NCBI GenBank assembly: GCA_000482145.1
Contig: AUXH01000015.1
Location: 1-64,000 of the forward strand
Reading direction: 5' to 3'
DNA: 64,000 bases
Source of the DNA: Strigomonas culicis
Lineage: Eukaryota > Euglenozoa > Kinetoplastea > Trypanosomatida > Trypanosomatidae
Every line of letters starts with the position of its first letter. Position 1 is the first letter of the stretch. Both the position numbers and the translations under genes were made by a program. Below are positions 17,591 through 26,898 of this stretch, one piece after another. The notes beneath the pieces are model-generated. The model searched no databases. It was not told the DNA's origin and saw only the letters and a list, made by a program, of their open reading frames with translations.

Positions 17591-19111
17591 TCACACAACG
17601 AGCCACTCCTTCTTCGCATCGAGCATGTGCAAATGTGAGATGCATGTAGCGACATATCTTCTTCGAAGGAGCATGCTAAGACTAAAGACGATGATAGCAC
17701 AGAAGCATACATCCATTTTTGCTTCTATAAATGTATACGTACCACTCTTCGATTTGGTACCGGTCTTTGAGAGCGCGGCCGTAGTGAAGTAGGATGTAAC
17801 GTGGGAGAAAAAATCTAGCAGATACAAAGTGACACTTTCCGGCGCAGTCACCCCGAAATTACTGATGGCGCTGAGAAGGGTTATGATGGTCCCGGCGCTC
17901 CTTGGAAACCGCACCGCCACAGTGTTCGATATGGCGGAGTTGCAGACAAACGTGAAGGCGCTCGTCACGGCGTCAAGCAGGGCGAAGACAAGGAGGTAAG
18001 CGCCTACTGTGAAGCCGGGATGCGAAGGAAGTGGGACGATTAAGAAGAGAAGCGTGGCCACCACCTGGATGCCAAAAGACGCACGTGATGTCACGCGAAG
18101 CACAAATGGCGCCCCATATTGCTTTACTATGTTCGTGATGAGCACAGAAGCCAGCGCGAGCTGTACACCAGACCCCAGCAGACGAACGCGCGCCAGCTCC
18201 GCCGCGGTCGTGAGCTGTATTGCCATCAGTCGAGAAACAATCAGTGTCCGTATCGCTGTCGGCCAGCCGATGCAAAGTGCGATCTTCGCGACAGCACGCA
18301 CCGCATCCGTGCGCAGCATGGTCAGGAGCGTCCTCCATATGGCACACATCACCGAAGCGGAGCCGGCATTCGAGAAGCTGCCGTCATGCCCCCCTTCCAC
18401 ATCGCTTTCGGCGGGCATCAGCAGCGGCGACGAGTGCGCCAGCACCGCGGCGCCGGCACCCCCTACCACACACGCAGCAGCAACCAGATTCCCGAAGAGC
18501 GCGATGCTGGCCACGGCAGGGGCAACCACGTTCCACTGCACAAAGAAGAGACACATGCATATTCCCGCGAGCAGCCCCACCAGCTGCAGTGCGCCCGTGT
18601 GCGACCGCTCCGGCACGGGGAGGCCCTCCGCCGCCCACCCATCTACGCCGACATCCTGCGTCGAGCTCAGCAGCGCGATGCTCAGCAGCAGCGAGAACAG
18701 CTGCCAAAAGCTCGTGCCGGACGAAGCGCTTTGCGCGGCCAGCCGCTCACCGCATCGCGCGAGAAGGATGAAGGCGCCGGAGAGGCACAGCTGCAGCGGA
18801 ACCACCCACTGCACCCGGCGGTGCACCCTGCCGTGCCCACACGACGCCGCCCGTGCAGACGGGAGGAGCTGTCGCATGGGGGTCTCCGACAGCTTGACAC
18901 TGTAGCAGTGGTCCACGAGCGGTGCCCATAACAGCTTGAAAGAAAAGCAAAGAATGGGAAGACGCATGGTGGCTTGCGAACCGGCCGAGAGGTGCGGGCT
19001 CAGCTGCAGCACCAGCAGCGGGAAGACATACAGTGTCCCCTGACCCAGGCCTTGACAAACGTAGAGAAATGTTATCACTAGACAATGGAGTTTGTAGTCG
19101 CGAACTAGCAT
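17591..19111 (-). CDS. SLC33A1/AT-1-like (acetyl-CoA transporter family) major facilitator, copy 1
   Basis: A 506-residue, roughly 12-helix membrane protein. Family markers are the first helix with YVCQGLGQGTLYVFPLLVLQ, SFKLLWAPLVDHCY (the S-x-K-x-x-W-A-P-x-x-D motif of acetyl-CoA transporters), HRRVQWVVPLQ and STQDVGVDGWAAEGL (the T-Q-D-I-A-V-D-G-W motif). In animals the family brings acetyl-CoA into the ER/Golgi lumen; the substrate in kinetoplastids is not known from sequence. It sits directly next to a second, clearly related gene (19657-21183), the product of an old tandem duplication. The start is the ATG at 19109-19111. Confidence 0.8.
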   Translation of the reverse strand: MLVRDYKLHCLVITFLYVCQGLGQGTLYVFPLLVLQLSPHLSAGSQATMRLPILCFSFKLLWAPLVDHCYSVKLSETPMRQLLPSARAASCGHGRVHRRVQWVVPLQLCLSGAFILLARCGERLAAQSASSGTSFWQLFSLLLSIALLSSTQDVGVDGWAAEGLPVPERSHTGALQLVGLLAGICMCLFFVQWNVVAPAVASIALFGNLVAAACVVGGAGAAVLAHSSPLLMPAESDVEGGHDGSFSNAGSASVMCAIWRTLLTMLRTDAVRAVAKIALCIGWPTAIRTLIVSRLMAIQLTTAAELARVRLLGSGVQLALASVLITNIVKQYGAPFVLRVTSRASFGIQVVATLLFLIVPLPSHPGFTVGAYLLVFALLDAVTSAFTFVCNSAISNTVAVRFPRSAGTIITLLSAISNFGVTAPESVTLYLLDFFSHVTSYFTTAALSKTGTKSKSGTYTFIEAKMDVCFCAIIVFSLSMLLRRRYVATCISHLHMLDAKKEWLVV

Positions 19112-19656
19112 GTTTCGTATTTCTTGCTGTTTTTTTTTTTACCTCTCTTTGTTCTTTGTGCTGTATCACAGCAATCGTGTAAAGCAGATGTTCACATACA
19201 AGAGTGTTCTACGTATAGTTGTGTGTAACAAACATGTGAAGAAATGGCAAGAACAAGAGAGAGAAAGAAGGAGTATAAAGAAAAAAATCTGCACGATACA
19301 TGTCTTCAATACAACAAGAATGAAGGCAGCATGAGTACTATGCCAATAAAAAAAAACAGTGTGAACAGCGTGAGTGCTTATGCGTGGTTCCAGTGTGTAA
19401 TTATGTAATATATGTATATAACAAAAAAAAAACTGTATATAGTGTTATTAAGAGTTAATATGCCCAAAAAAAAGAAAGAGAGATGTGGCGTTTTGATTTC
19501 AGTTTTTTAAGTTCTTTTTTTTTTTCAATACTAGCACCTCCATGTACAGCACGCAGCGATAAAGTTGTTCAGCTAAAACTAAATTAACTCGTAATTTTTA
19601 TTTTCTTTTGTTTTGCTCTGTGTTCCCACGACCCCTTCTCCTTTCTGCCGTACTAC
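19112..19656. other. Intergenic spacer between the two SLC33A1-like genes
   Basis: AT-rich, with A and T homopolymers (about 19132-19141, 19424-19432, 19516-19526). I see no leftover copy of either transporter and no clear acceptor. Confidence 0.45.
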
Positions 19657-21183
19657 TCACTTCATGAGCACAGGAGATAACTCGCTCTCACTCGTCGTCT
19701 TCAAGAAGACTGCTCCTGGAACGAGAAAGCGGTAACGCAAGATGGCGCCCACAGTGAAAAAGAAAATGGAGAGGGATATGACATCGAGCTTGACATAGTA
19801 TGGAGAGAAGGGGGGTGTCTCATGCTTTGCCTGACGCTCCTTGACAGCAGCGGGGGCGTAGAAATTGGCGTACCGCGTGTCGCTCTGGACATGACTCGAT
19901 GCTAAGCTCACGATGATGTGCGCGCTGTACATGCATATGGTGGAGGGGACGTGATGGCCAATGTTGCCGAGGGCATTCAGTAGCGTGAGAACACCACCAA
20001 TGTCGTGCGGGAAGCGTCGCGCCTGCACGCTGCTGAGCGAGACGTTCGCTACGAAGATAAACGCATTCAGCATCGTCATGCACAGCACGAGCGGCAGGAG
20101 GATGAAGGAGCCGTACCAGTCGCGCGCGGAGGGGTCCGCGATGAACACAAAGCAGAGCGAGGCGCAGATGGAAAAGAGAAAGTCCATACCGGATGCGTAC
20201 TGAACGATCGAGGCCGCGTGGAAGCGCTTCAGCAGCCGGGAGGAGCAGAGCGACGCGAGGGTGACCTGGAGGATGGTCGAGTAAATGCGAAACCGGGCGT
20301 ACGTCGCCGCCGTGATGACATGCATACTGATCAGCCTCGAAACGGTGAGAAACCACGTCGCCAAGGGCCACCCCCGCGTGAGCGATATGGCCACCATGTC
20401 GCGCATGCCGTGGCTCTTGTACAGGTCCCGCAGCGTCTCGCGGAGGTTTTTGGGGGCGTGAGGGGTGTCGCACACGGACAGCAAACTCTCCATCGGCAGG
20501 GGGTCCTCCAGCGCGAGAATGACACTCGCCACCGCTGCCACGACGCAGATGAGGGACGAGGACAGGCAGAACGCCCGAATGCTAAAGAGTACAGGATCCG
20601 TGTAGTTGAGCTGCACGAACAGATTGCCAATCGTCGCGCCGCAAAGAGTCCCGACCAGCTGCAGAAGACCCGCGGAGGCCGCCTCCTCCTGCGGGAGCCC
20701 CTCCACCGCCCACGCGTCCACCGCGATGTCCTGCGAGGCGTTGAAGAAGGCGAGAAAGGCGAGAATGAGCCACAGCTGGAAAAACGTCGAGCGCGACGTC
20801 ACGGCGGCCTCTAAAAAGTCGTCGCCCCCCATGTACAGCACCAGGTAGTCCAGCGCCATCAGAAACTGGAGCAGGACGACCCACTGGACGCGGCGGTGAA
20901 ACCGCGCAAGAAAGCCTCGTGGTACCTCGCCCTCCTCCGCTATAGTGGGCAGAGGGCTCCAGTGCGCGTAGTAGCGGTCCAGGATGGGCGCCCACACGAA
21001 CTTGAACGAGAAGGCGTACATGGGCAGCCCCAGCGTGGCCTGGTCCGCCGCGGACAGGTCCGGATGGCGCTGCAACAGGATGAGCAGCATCACCGTGATG
21101 GTGCCTTGGACGACGCCCTGACAGAAGTAGAGCAGTCCTATCACGAGGCAGTGCAGCACATGGTTCTTCACCACCAGCCCCAT
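19657..21183 (-). CDS. SLC33A1/AT-1-like (acetyl-CoA transporter family) major facilitator, copy 2
   Basis: A 508-residue paralogue of the gene at 17591. The start is MGLVVKNHVLHCLVIG at the ATG at 21181-21183. It keeps the family motifs in a more canonical form: FSFKFVWAPILDRYY, HRRVQWVVLLQ and NASQDIAVDAWAVEGLPQ. Compared with copy 1 the two share the N-terminal HCLVI entry, the HRRVQWVV block and the QD-x-x-VD-x-WA-x-EGLP block, while most loops have diverged, so the duplication is not recent. An acceptor AG at 21210-21211 follows a CT-rich stretch that is itself preceded by a long GT repeat. The two copies may differ in substrate, compartment or stage of expression. Confidence 0.82.
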   Translation of the reverse strand: MGLVVKNHVLHCLVIGLLYFCQGVVQGTITVMLLILLQRHPDLSAADQATLGLPMYAFSFKFVWAPILDRYYAHWSPLPTIAEEGEVPRGFLARFHRRVQWVVLLQFLMALDYLVLYMGGDDFLEAAVTSRSTFFQLWLILAFLAFFNASQDIAVDAWAVEGLPQEEAASAGLLQLVGTLCGATIGNLFVQLNYTDPVLFSIRAFCLSSSLICVVAAVASVILALEDPLPMESLLSVCDTPHAPKNLRETLRDLYKSHGMRDMVAISLTRGWPLATWFLTVSRLISMHVITAATYARFRIYSTILQVTLASLCSSRLLKRFHAASIVQYASGMDFLFSICASLCFVFIADPSARDWYGSFILLPLVLCMTMLNAFIFVANVSLSSVQARRFPHDIGGVLTLLNALGNIGHHVPSTICMYSAHIIVSLASSHVQSDTRYANFYAPAAVKERQAKHETPPFSPYYVKLDVISLSIFFFTVGAILRYRFLVPGAVFLKTTSESELSPVLMK

Positions 21184-21228
21184 TATTCGTGCTAACACAC
21201 GATGCTCAGCTCACGAGAGAAAAGTGCA

Positions 21229-21272
<44 letters not shown>

Positions 21273-21495
21273 TAGTAGAAGTATAGGAAGAAGAAAAGGG
21301 GGAGCATAGAGTTAATGAACAGTACATGTATACAAAAAAAAAAGCGAAAGAGAGGAAAGGATGACAGATTAGAAAAAAGAACATAATAATATTTGGCAAT
21401 AAGGAGCGAGCAGTATGTGCAAAAAGAGGTTTCTGTCTAGCGAATACATCACACATGCGCGTGCTTCGAATCCCTGTAACGTCTGTATGTATCCG
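21184..21495. other. Intergenic spacer
   Basis: It contains the acceptor of SLC33A1-like copy 2 (21210-21211), the CA repeat at 21230-21270, and the 3' UTR of XPF. Confidence 0.5.
21230..21270. repeat. (CA)n dinucleotide microsatellite
   Basis: About twenty CA units in the plus strand, reading as GT on the transcribed strand just upstream of the splice acceptor of SLC33A1-like copy 2. Confidence 0.9.
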
Positions 21496-24400
21496 TCAGT
21501 CGACATCAATATTAAAAGAAGAATGAATAAAATCAAATAATAACTTGGCATTTTCATTTCCCATAGCAGTTTGCAGTGCCTCGAGTGAGATGGAGGCCAG
21601 ACCCGCCAGCGTGCCGGCGGCGCGCATGACAGCGTCCATGTTCTGCGGGTTCACACCAGGGAAGCGCAACAAGACACGCTTGGCATAATGCACCTTCTCC
21701 GCCTCTGCGGTGGCCACCTCGGAGAAGGCATCCATGCCAAGCGTTGTCAGCGCCGTCGAGCTCGGGTCCGCGTTCTCCTTTGCCAACCCCTTCTTGAGCG
21801 TGTGGAACATCGCCGCCGTGTGCGCCGGGCTCCGCGCCCACATGACGCGCACCGTGGGGAAGGCGGCCAGGAGCTTCGCGGTATCCGTGTAGAGATTCGT
21901 CAGTGAGTGCGCGTCGGTGCACGCGCCGCGGTCGCTGGAGAAGGCGAGTCGGAAGGGCTGATGGCGCTGGAACTCGATGAGGAGAATGGGGTGCTTGAAC
22001 CTGCGGCACAGCGCGGACAGCTGGTGATAGATGCGGCGAGAGCTGAGCGACATGAGGTAGTCCCGTACGCTTTTGCGCTCCACCGCGCAGTCGGGCGACA
22101 GCACGTAGTCGCCCGTCACGAGCGTCAGTGGAACGATATCGATGCCGCGTGCGTACAAGGCGTAGGGCAGCGTCGACCGAAAGTCCCGCTCGTCCACGAT
22201 GATCATCGGCGGCGCGGCGTCCGTGCCAACCGGAGCGAGCGCCCGCTGCGTGAGGTCACCGCGCCGCCGCGAAGAGGAGCCGGCGGCGAGCGCCAGGCCG
22301 CTCTCCAGCTGCTGCTCCGTCAGTCGCAGGGACCCGCGGCTCGCGAGGAGCGCGCCGGTCAGGTTTGCCTTCACGTGCGCGAGGGCCTCAAACGCGTCCC
22401 GCTCTTGCAGAATCGAACGCTTGAAGTCGGCATCACTCAGCGAGTTGGACACCAGCTGCACCTTCAGGCGCCGCAGAACACTGGCGGGCAGTTCGTCTTG
22501 GCACGTCTCCATGAGACGCATCGCACCGATGTGCTTCTGTGTTAACAAGACGCGCTGCACGACAAACGGGCCTGCTGGTGCGCGCGCGAGAACGCTGCCC
22601 GCGCTCCCCAGGTGCGGCGCGGAGCCCCGCAGCAGCTCGAGGAACTCACCGGTGGTCCACCGGAACAGGTCCACAATGAAGAGAAGAGGAGTGTCTGTCG
22701 ATTCCTTTGCCACTGTGTGCACGTCGCCGTTCGTCGTGAACGCACTCGGTCGCAACACCGTCACTCGGTCGGTTCGCGCCTGCACATCGTTAAACACAAC
22801 AACGCTCTTCTGCTTCTGTATCTCTTGTGAGACACTCATCTGAGAGCCAGCTGCAATAAGGGCCTGATGCAACGGAAAATTCAGGTCTGTCACGGGTTTG
22901 GTTGGGATGCTTTGCGTAAAACGAAGCGGGATGGATTGTCCGCCCACGCCTTCCTCCTCCATCCCATCATCATCGCCGCTCCCAAAAGTCATCGCCGGGT
23001 CCGTGATGTACGCGCCCATGACACACGCATCATCCTCCCTTTCAGTTGTCGGTTTGTCCATCCCATCGTCGTCCCCAGCGAGGGCCGACGGGGGCGCCCG
23101 CGATTTCTTTTCGATGACCACGCCATACCGCTCCTGGTAGGCCTCGACGAATCGGTTGAACTCGAACTTCGCAAAGTCCTCCCTCACGAACCGCAGCCGA
23201 TTCTCCACACGGAACCTTTCCCGGCCGCCGAACACGACCACTACCATCGCTGGCGCGGCGGTCTCCGCCGGGGGCGCGCTGCGGAGGCGGCGCAGCGTCC
23301 AGCTGCACACGACCCGGTGCGTGATATCGAGCACGGGGTCCGGCTCCGTCAGATTGGGGCAGATGTGCTTCGTCGCGGCCGGCGCCTGCGAGGCTGCCGA
23401 CTTGGCGCCGAGAAACTGAACGTCCTCATCCTCCTCGTCAACCGAGACCACGTTCAGATCGGATGCGGAAGCAGCAGGCGGCGACTCGGAGACCTCGCCT
23501 ATCCGATGTGTCGCCACGGTCAGCACATCACTAAAATGGGACGAGAGCGTCCACAGGGCCTGCGGCGGCGCGCGGCTGAGACCCCCAATCGCCGCCACCG
23601 GGCGCGCCTTTTCCTCTAGGAGCCGCGCGAGAAGAAGGAAGAAACTGTATTTGGTGCCGTAGCGCGCGACGCGCAGCAGCTGCCGCACGTCCAGCAGCGA
23701 CTCCGCCAGCTGCCGAAAGGGCCACGCGCCGTCGTTCGCGCGAAGGGCGAGTGCGAGGTCCACGTCCAGGTCCTTCGTCGTCACGTCCACCGCGGCTTCC
23801 TCTGATACGTGTCGAAATAAAATGATTTTGCCGCTGCCACCACAACGCCATGGCTTGTGCGCGTACACGGGAAGCGCTCTGTCTGCCGTGGACTCGTACT
23901 TGTGCTTTGCTCTGGGACGGAGGAACATCGTGTCATCGTCTGGAAGTGATCCCATCGTGGGCTCCCGCGGACCCGCCGGCGCCTTGCCGTCCCTGGGGGC
24001 CATCCGACTTTCTTGTTTTTGCAGCTCTTGGTGGATCTCCGTTAGGATGGTCACGATCAGCTTAGCCAGCAGCAAGCGGTCCTTATCCGGCTCTACGACC
24101 AGACAGTCAATTGGCATGTGCTTCTCCTTGGCGATGCTCTCAAAGTGTTTCATAAACGTCAGCCGAAAGCGAGGAAACAGCTGCATATCGCTGATGTGCA
24201 GCTGACGCAGGAGATCGTCGAATCCAACGTGGTGCCGCTGCAGCACCATCCGCACCCACACGGGGTCGTCGCAGAGCATGACGACATGTGCGCGTGTCAC
24301 GCTGCTTGACGCCCTCCCCTTCAGGAGTATGTGCACGCAGAAGGCCGCATTCGAGATGCTTCCATCGTCTAAGCGAAACGCGGGTAACACGGATTGGGGA

Positions 24401-24864
24401 AATAGGATGGCACAAAAGGACACCAAATCGGAGGACAGCCGTCGGTGGAGCATATCCATGCACAAGGTGCGCGTCGAGCACACGAACACCCCACCCTCTC
24501 GGTAGACCGTGCAACGCTCCCTGGTTGAGGTTCCGTCTTCTATCCGATTTACCTTGCCCGACAGTGGGCACTGCAGCGCGGCCAGCATCTGCTTCACACT
24601 GTGGGCCACTCGGGCGACGAGTCCTTCCACGCCGTGGGGGACCAGCACGGCGAGTAAGTGCGAGGCGCCGGAGTGATTGGCGTACGCGCGCGCCAGCAGA
24701 TGCGCCACGACGCCCTCCGTGTTGAGCCCGGCGCTGAGGGCGGTCAGCTGGACGCCGTCGTCCGCGTTGTGGCGCTCCACGCAAATACGAGCGGCGCTCG
24801 ACGCGCACGTGACACTGGGCGTCGCGTCCACTTGGTCGCCCTTTCCTCCGCTGTGCACACTCAT
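21496..24864 (-). CDS. XPF/ERCC4/RAD1 family DNA repair endonuclease
   Basis: A 1122-residue protein starting MSVHSGGKGDQVDATP at the ATG at 24862-24864. The C-terminal third carries the ERCC4 nuclease: VDERDFRSTLPYAL, TGDYVLSPD and the catalytic V-E-R-K-x-x-x-D core (VERKSVRD, about 928-935), followed by an LLIEF strand and a helix-hairpin-helix-like region (RFPGVNPQNM). The N-terminal part matches the SF2-like, helicase-derived half of XPF in shape; I see no intact Walker A, as expected for XPF. With an ERCC1 partner it would cut 5' of lesions in nucleotide excision repair and crosslink repair. It is longer than human XPF (about 916), with Ser/Asp-rich insertions in the middle. An upstream acceptor lies at 24969-24970. 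Confidence 0.92.
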   Translation of the reverse strand: MSVHSGGKGDQVDATPSVTCASSAARICVERHNADDGVQLTALSAGLNTEGVVAHLLARAYANHSGASHLLAVLVPHGVEGLVARVAHSVKQMLAALQCPLSGKVNRIEDGTSTRERCTVYREGGVFVCSTRTLCMDMLHRRLSSDLVSFCAILFPQSVLPAFRLDDGSISNAAFCVHILLKGRASSSVTRAHVVMLCDDPVWVRMVLQRHHVGFDDLLRQLHISDMQLFPRFRLTFMKHFESIAKEKHMPIDCLVVEPDKDRLLLAKLIVTILTEIHQELQKQESRMAPRDGKAPAGPREPTMGSLPDDDTMFLRPRAKHKYESTADRALPVYAHKPWRCGGSGKIILFRHVSEEAAVDVTTKDLDVDLALALRANDGAWPFRQLAESLLDVRQLLRVARYGTKYSFFLLLARLLEEKARPVAAIGGLSRAPPQALWTLSSHFSDVLTVATHRIGEVSESPPAASASDLNVVSVDEEDEDVQFLGAKSAASQAPAATKHICPNLTEPDPVLDITHRVVCSWTLRRLRSAPPAETAAPAMVVVVFGGRERFRVENRLRFVREDFAKFEFNRFVEAYQERYGVVIEKKSRAPPSALAGDDDGMDKPTTEREDDACVMGAYITDPAMTFGSGDDDGMEEEGVGGQSIPLRFTQSIPTKPVTDLNFPLHQALIAAGSQMSVSQEIQKQKSVVVFNDVQARTDRVTVLRPSAFTTNGDVHTVAKESTDTPLLFIVDLFRWTTGEFLELLRGSAPHLGSAGSVLARAPAGPFVVQRVLLTQKHIGAMRLMETCQDELPASVLRRLKVQLVSNSLSDADFKRSILQERDAFEALAHVKANLTGALLASRGSLRLTEQQLESGLALAAGSSSRRRGDLTQRALAPVGTDAAPPMIIVDERDFRSTLPYALYARGIDIVPLTLVTGDYVLSPDCAVERKSVRDYLMSLSSRRIYHQLSALCRRFKHPILLIEFQRHQPFRLAFSSDRGACTDAHSLTNLYTDTAKLLAAFPTVRVMWARSPAHTAAMFHTLKKGLAKENADPSSTALTTLGMDAFSEVATAEAEKVHYAKRVLLRFPGVNPQNMDAVMRAAGTLAGLASISLEALQTAMGNENAKLLFDFIHSSFNIDVD

Positions 24865-25182
24865 TACAAAATAGTGACACAAACAGCAATAGCGGCGGTG
24901 GCAAAGAGAAAGAGAGAGAGAAAAAAAGTACACACAAGACAAATATACTTGTGCTGCCACGGTGAGAGCTGTTTATATGAAGAACGAGTGAGAGAGGGAA
25001 GACTGGGATTGCACTCCAACGTAGCATGATGGATATCGCTCTGTTTTGGTCAAGTATCAAACAGGAATGTGCCTGCTCACAACAGCTGCTTTCACAATCT
25101 ACCATGGTCTGGGAAGCAAGAGAACACAGAGTAGAATCAGCTGACACTAATACAAAAAAAAAAAATGATGTTCGTGTATAAT
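24865..25182. other. Intergenic spacer
   Basis: It holds the XPF leader with two pyrimidine tracts and the short 3' UTR of the Tudor-like gene. I see no additional gene. Confidence 0.5.
24969..25016 (-). promoter_or_regulatory. Predicted spliced-leader acceptor and tract of XPF
   Basis: The CT-rich tract on the minus strand ends in ATAAACAG (AG at 24969-24970). A second, closer CT tract (about 24900-24932) has no AG before the ATG at 24864. The first AG after it falls just inside the coding sequence, so the distal site is the usable one. Confidence 0.5.
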
Positions 25183-26505
25183 TTACATAAGGTTTTGAGC
25201 CTTCAAGATGACGTATTCGAACTCACAGAATTTCAACCGCATTTCCTCTTCCTGCACTGGGACCTTGCGAAGCAGCTGCGGCTCGACCTTTCCGAGCCGA
25301 ATGCACAGCTCTTTTTGCATTTCCCCCACCTTCGCAAAGGAAAAGGCCTCCCCGTAGCCATCCATACTCAGCAGGAGCGACCGGACATCCTTCCAGGCGA
25401 CCGAGCCTGTGCCGCCGGGGTCCAGCATCTTGAACCACTGCACGACATCCTCATTGCTGTAAAGCGCCTCGACCATCAGGGGCGTCACATATATAATTTG
25501 CTTCGCATTGATGTGGATGGATTCATCCGGGTTCTCTTCCAGAATGGCCGTATACTCGCCGTTGCCATGGCACGCAATGATGATAGCAGTCAGCTGCTTC
25601 TGCAGTGCAATCAGCACACGATCGCGCACCGTGCACACTTCCGCATCGCTCTCATCGAGGAGAACCACGTCGTTGTGCAGCACATCCATCTCCACCGTGC
25701 CGTCCGCCTCGTACAAGATGGAGTAGCTCACGTCGTACTCCACGCCGACAATGGTGGCCGCGAAGAGCGTGCTGTCGCACCCGTATCGCCGCGCCAGCAC
25801 CTTGGATCCGACCCGCAGCGGAGGGGTTGGGTGCTGATCGTTGAGCGGTTCGGTCAACTGCAGCGCGCCCGGCCGAAACGCTTGCCAATCTTGATTCGAA
25901 AGAAACATGAGGACGCGCGACTCGAAGAGGGTCTTGGATGATTCCTTCTCCTCTCCATTCAGTGAAGTAATATTGCTGGAGTCATCGCTTGACGCCTGTG
26001 GTACCATCTCCCCCTTGGCGCGACGGACGCAGCCTTCTAAAAAGATGCGTGTGTCATGGAGCACCTGAGCGGATTTCGACACAGCGGACACTTTTTCGAG
26101 AAAGAGCGGGTTCGGGGCCACCTTCTGCGCACCGAGCGCGTCCGCATCCCCCTTCTGCCACTCGACGCGCAGAGCGCCGCTGTCACTCGTGGTGTACGGC
26201 TTCACGAGAATCTGCCGATCCGCTGACAGCCCCACAACAAGGCCCTTGTTTGTGTGCCGGCCGATGTACGAAAAAACGGTGGACGGGCTGTGAATCCCAA
26301 AGGGCAGCACATCCGCTGTGTGAAATACCTTCTGTGCGATGGGCTTCGGTCGACAATCGCACTCGTACTTTAGCTCCTTGAATAGATCTGGGAGGTCGGC
26401 GGCCAGTGCCGTGATGGTCTTCCCCATGGTGGCGTCATCCTGCAGGCGCCAGCGGCACACCGCACTGACCACTACACCGCAATCCGTGACCACCGAGCAG
26501 TTCAT
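25183..26505 (-). CDS. Hypothetical protein with Tudor-like and EF-hand-like segments
   Basis: A 440-residue protein starting MNCSVVTDCG at the ATG at 26503-26505, right after acceptor AGs (26516-26517 and one nearer). Residues about 230-284 read LRVGSKVLARRYGC, then FAATIVGVEYDVSYSILYEA, then EMDVLHNDVVLL. This is the strand pattern of a Tudor/SH3-like barrel (a G-x-x-V-x-A-R opening and a V-x-x-D-V/I close). Residues about 355-382 (WFKMLDPGGTGSVAWKDVRS) look like a degenerate EF-hand: the loop keeps D-x-G-x-G but not all acidic positions. An N-terminal globular part is unrecognised. The function is unknown; binding of methylated Arg/Lys by the barrel is only a possibility. Confidence 0.7.
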   Translation of the reverse strand: MNCSVVTDCGVVVSAVCRWRLQDDATMGKTITALAADLPDLFKELKYECDCRPKPIAQKVFHTADVLPFGIHSPSTVFSYIGRHTNKGLVVGLSADRQILVKPYTTSDSGALRVEWQKGDADALGAQKVAPNPLFLEKVSAVSKSAQVLHDTRIFLEGCVRRAKGEMVPQASSDDSSNITSLNGEEKESSKTLFESRVLMFLSNQDWQAFRPGALQLTEPLNDQHPTPPLRVGSKVLARRYGCDSTLFAATIVGVEYDVSYSILYEADGTVEMDVLHNDVVLLDESDAEVCTVRDRVLIALQKQLTAIIIACHGNGEYTAILEENPDESIHINAKQIIYVTPLMVEALYSNEDVVQWFKMLDPGGTGSVAWKDVRSLLLSMDGYGEAFSFAKVGEMQKELCIRLGKVEPQLLRKVPVQEEEMRLKFCEFEYVILKAQNLM

Positions 26506-26515
26506 TGGCTATTGG

Positions 26516-26548
26516 CTGTGGGACGATGAACAATGAGAAAAGAGGAAA

Positions 26549-26584
<36 letters not shown>

Positions 26585-26600
26585 TTCATTATGCTGCAAT
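26516..26600 (-). promoter_or_regulatory. Predicted spliced-leader acceptor and CT-rich tract of the Tudor-like gene
   Basis: The minus strand reads a CT repeat, then a CA repeat, then CTTTCCTCTTTTCTC, ending in CCCACAG (AG at 26516-26517), 10 bases before the ATG. Confidence 0.65.
26549..26584. repeat. Compound (GT)n(GA)n microsatellite
   Basis: Adjoining GT and GA dinucleotide runs on the plus strand, inside the pyrimidine tract of the Tudor-like gene. Confidence 0.9.
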
Positions 26601-26898
26601 ACACTAAAGGGGAGAAGCACTCCAATGAGCAACCAGTAGTATTGATGTATCTGGGAAGGGAGAGGAATATGTCATTCCTTTGCATGTGCATGTTTCTTTT
26701 TTTTCTGCTGTTGTTTGTTGGCGTTAGTACTATTTAAACGGTACATAATCTAATGCATCTAGTGTAAAAACTCAGGAAGAAATGATTCTGTGTTTACTTT
26801 GTGAAACGGTACAGGTATAAAAATAATATAGAGTGAATGAAAAAACAAATGTAAAAATAAAATACTAAACAAATCTCTACTACTCATGAACCCTCTCC

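Larger units (their letters stand above)
26506..26898. other. Intergenic spacer
   Basis: Leader of the Tudor-like gene with its microsatellite, then the AT-rich 3' UTR of the zinc-finger gene. The base composition switches sharply to very G+C-rich at about 26930, inside that gene. Confidence 0.5.
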
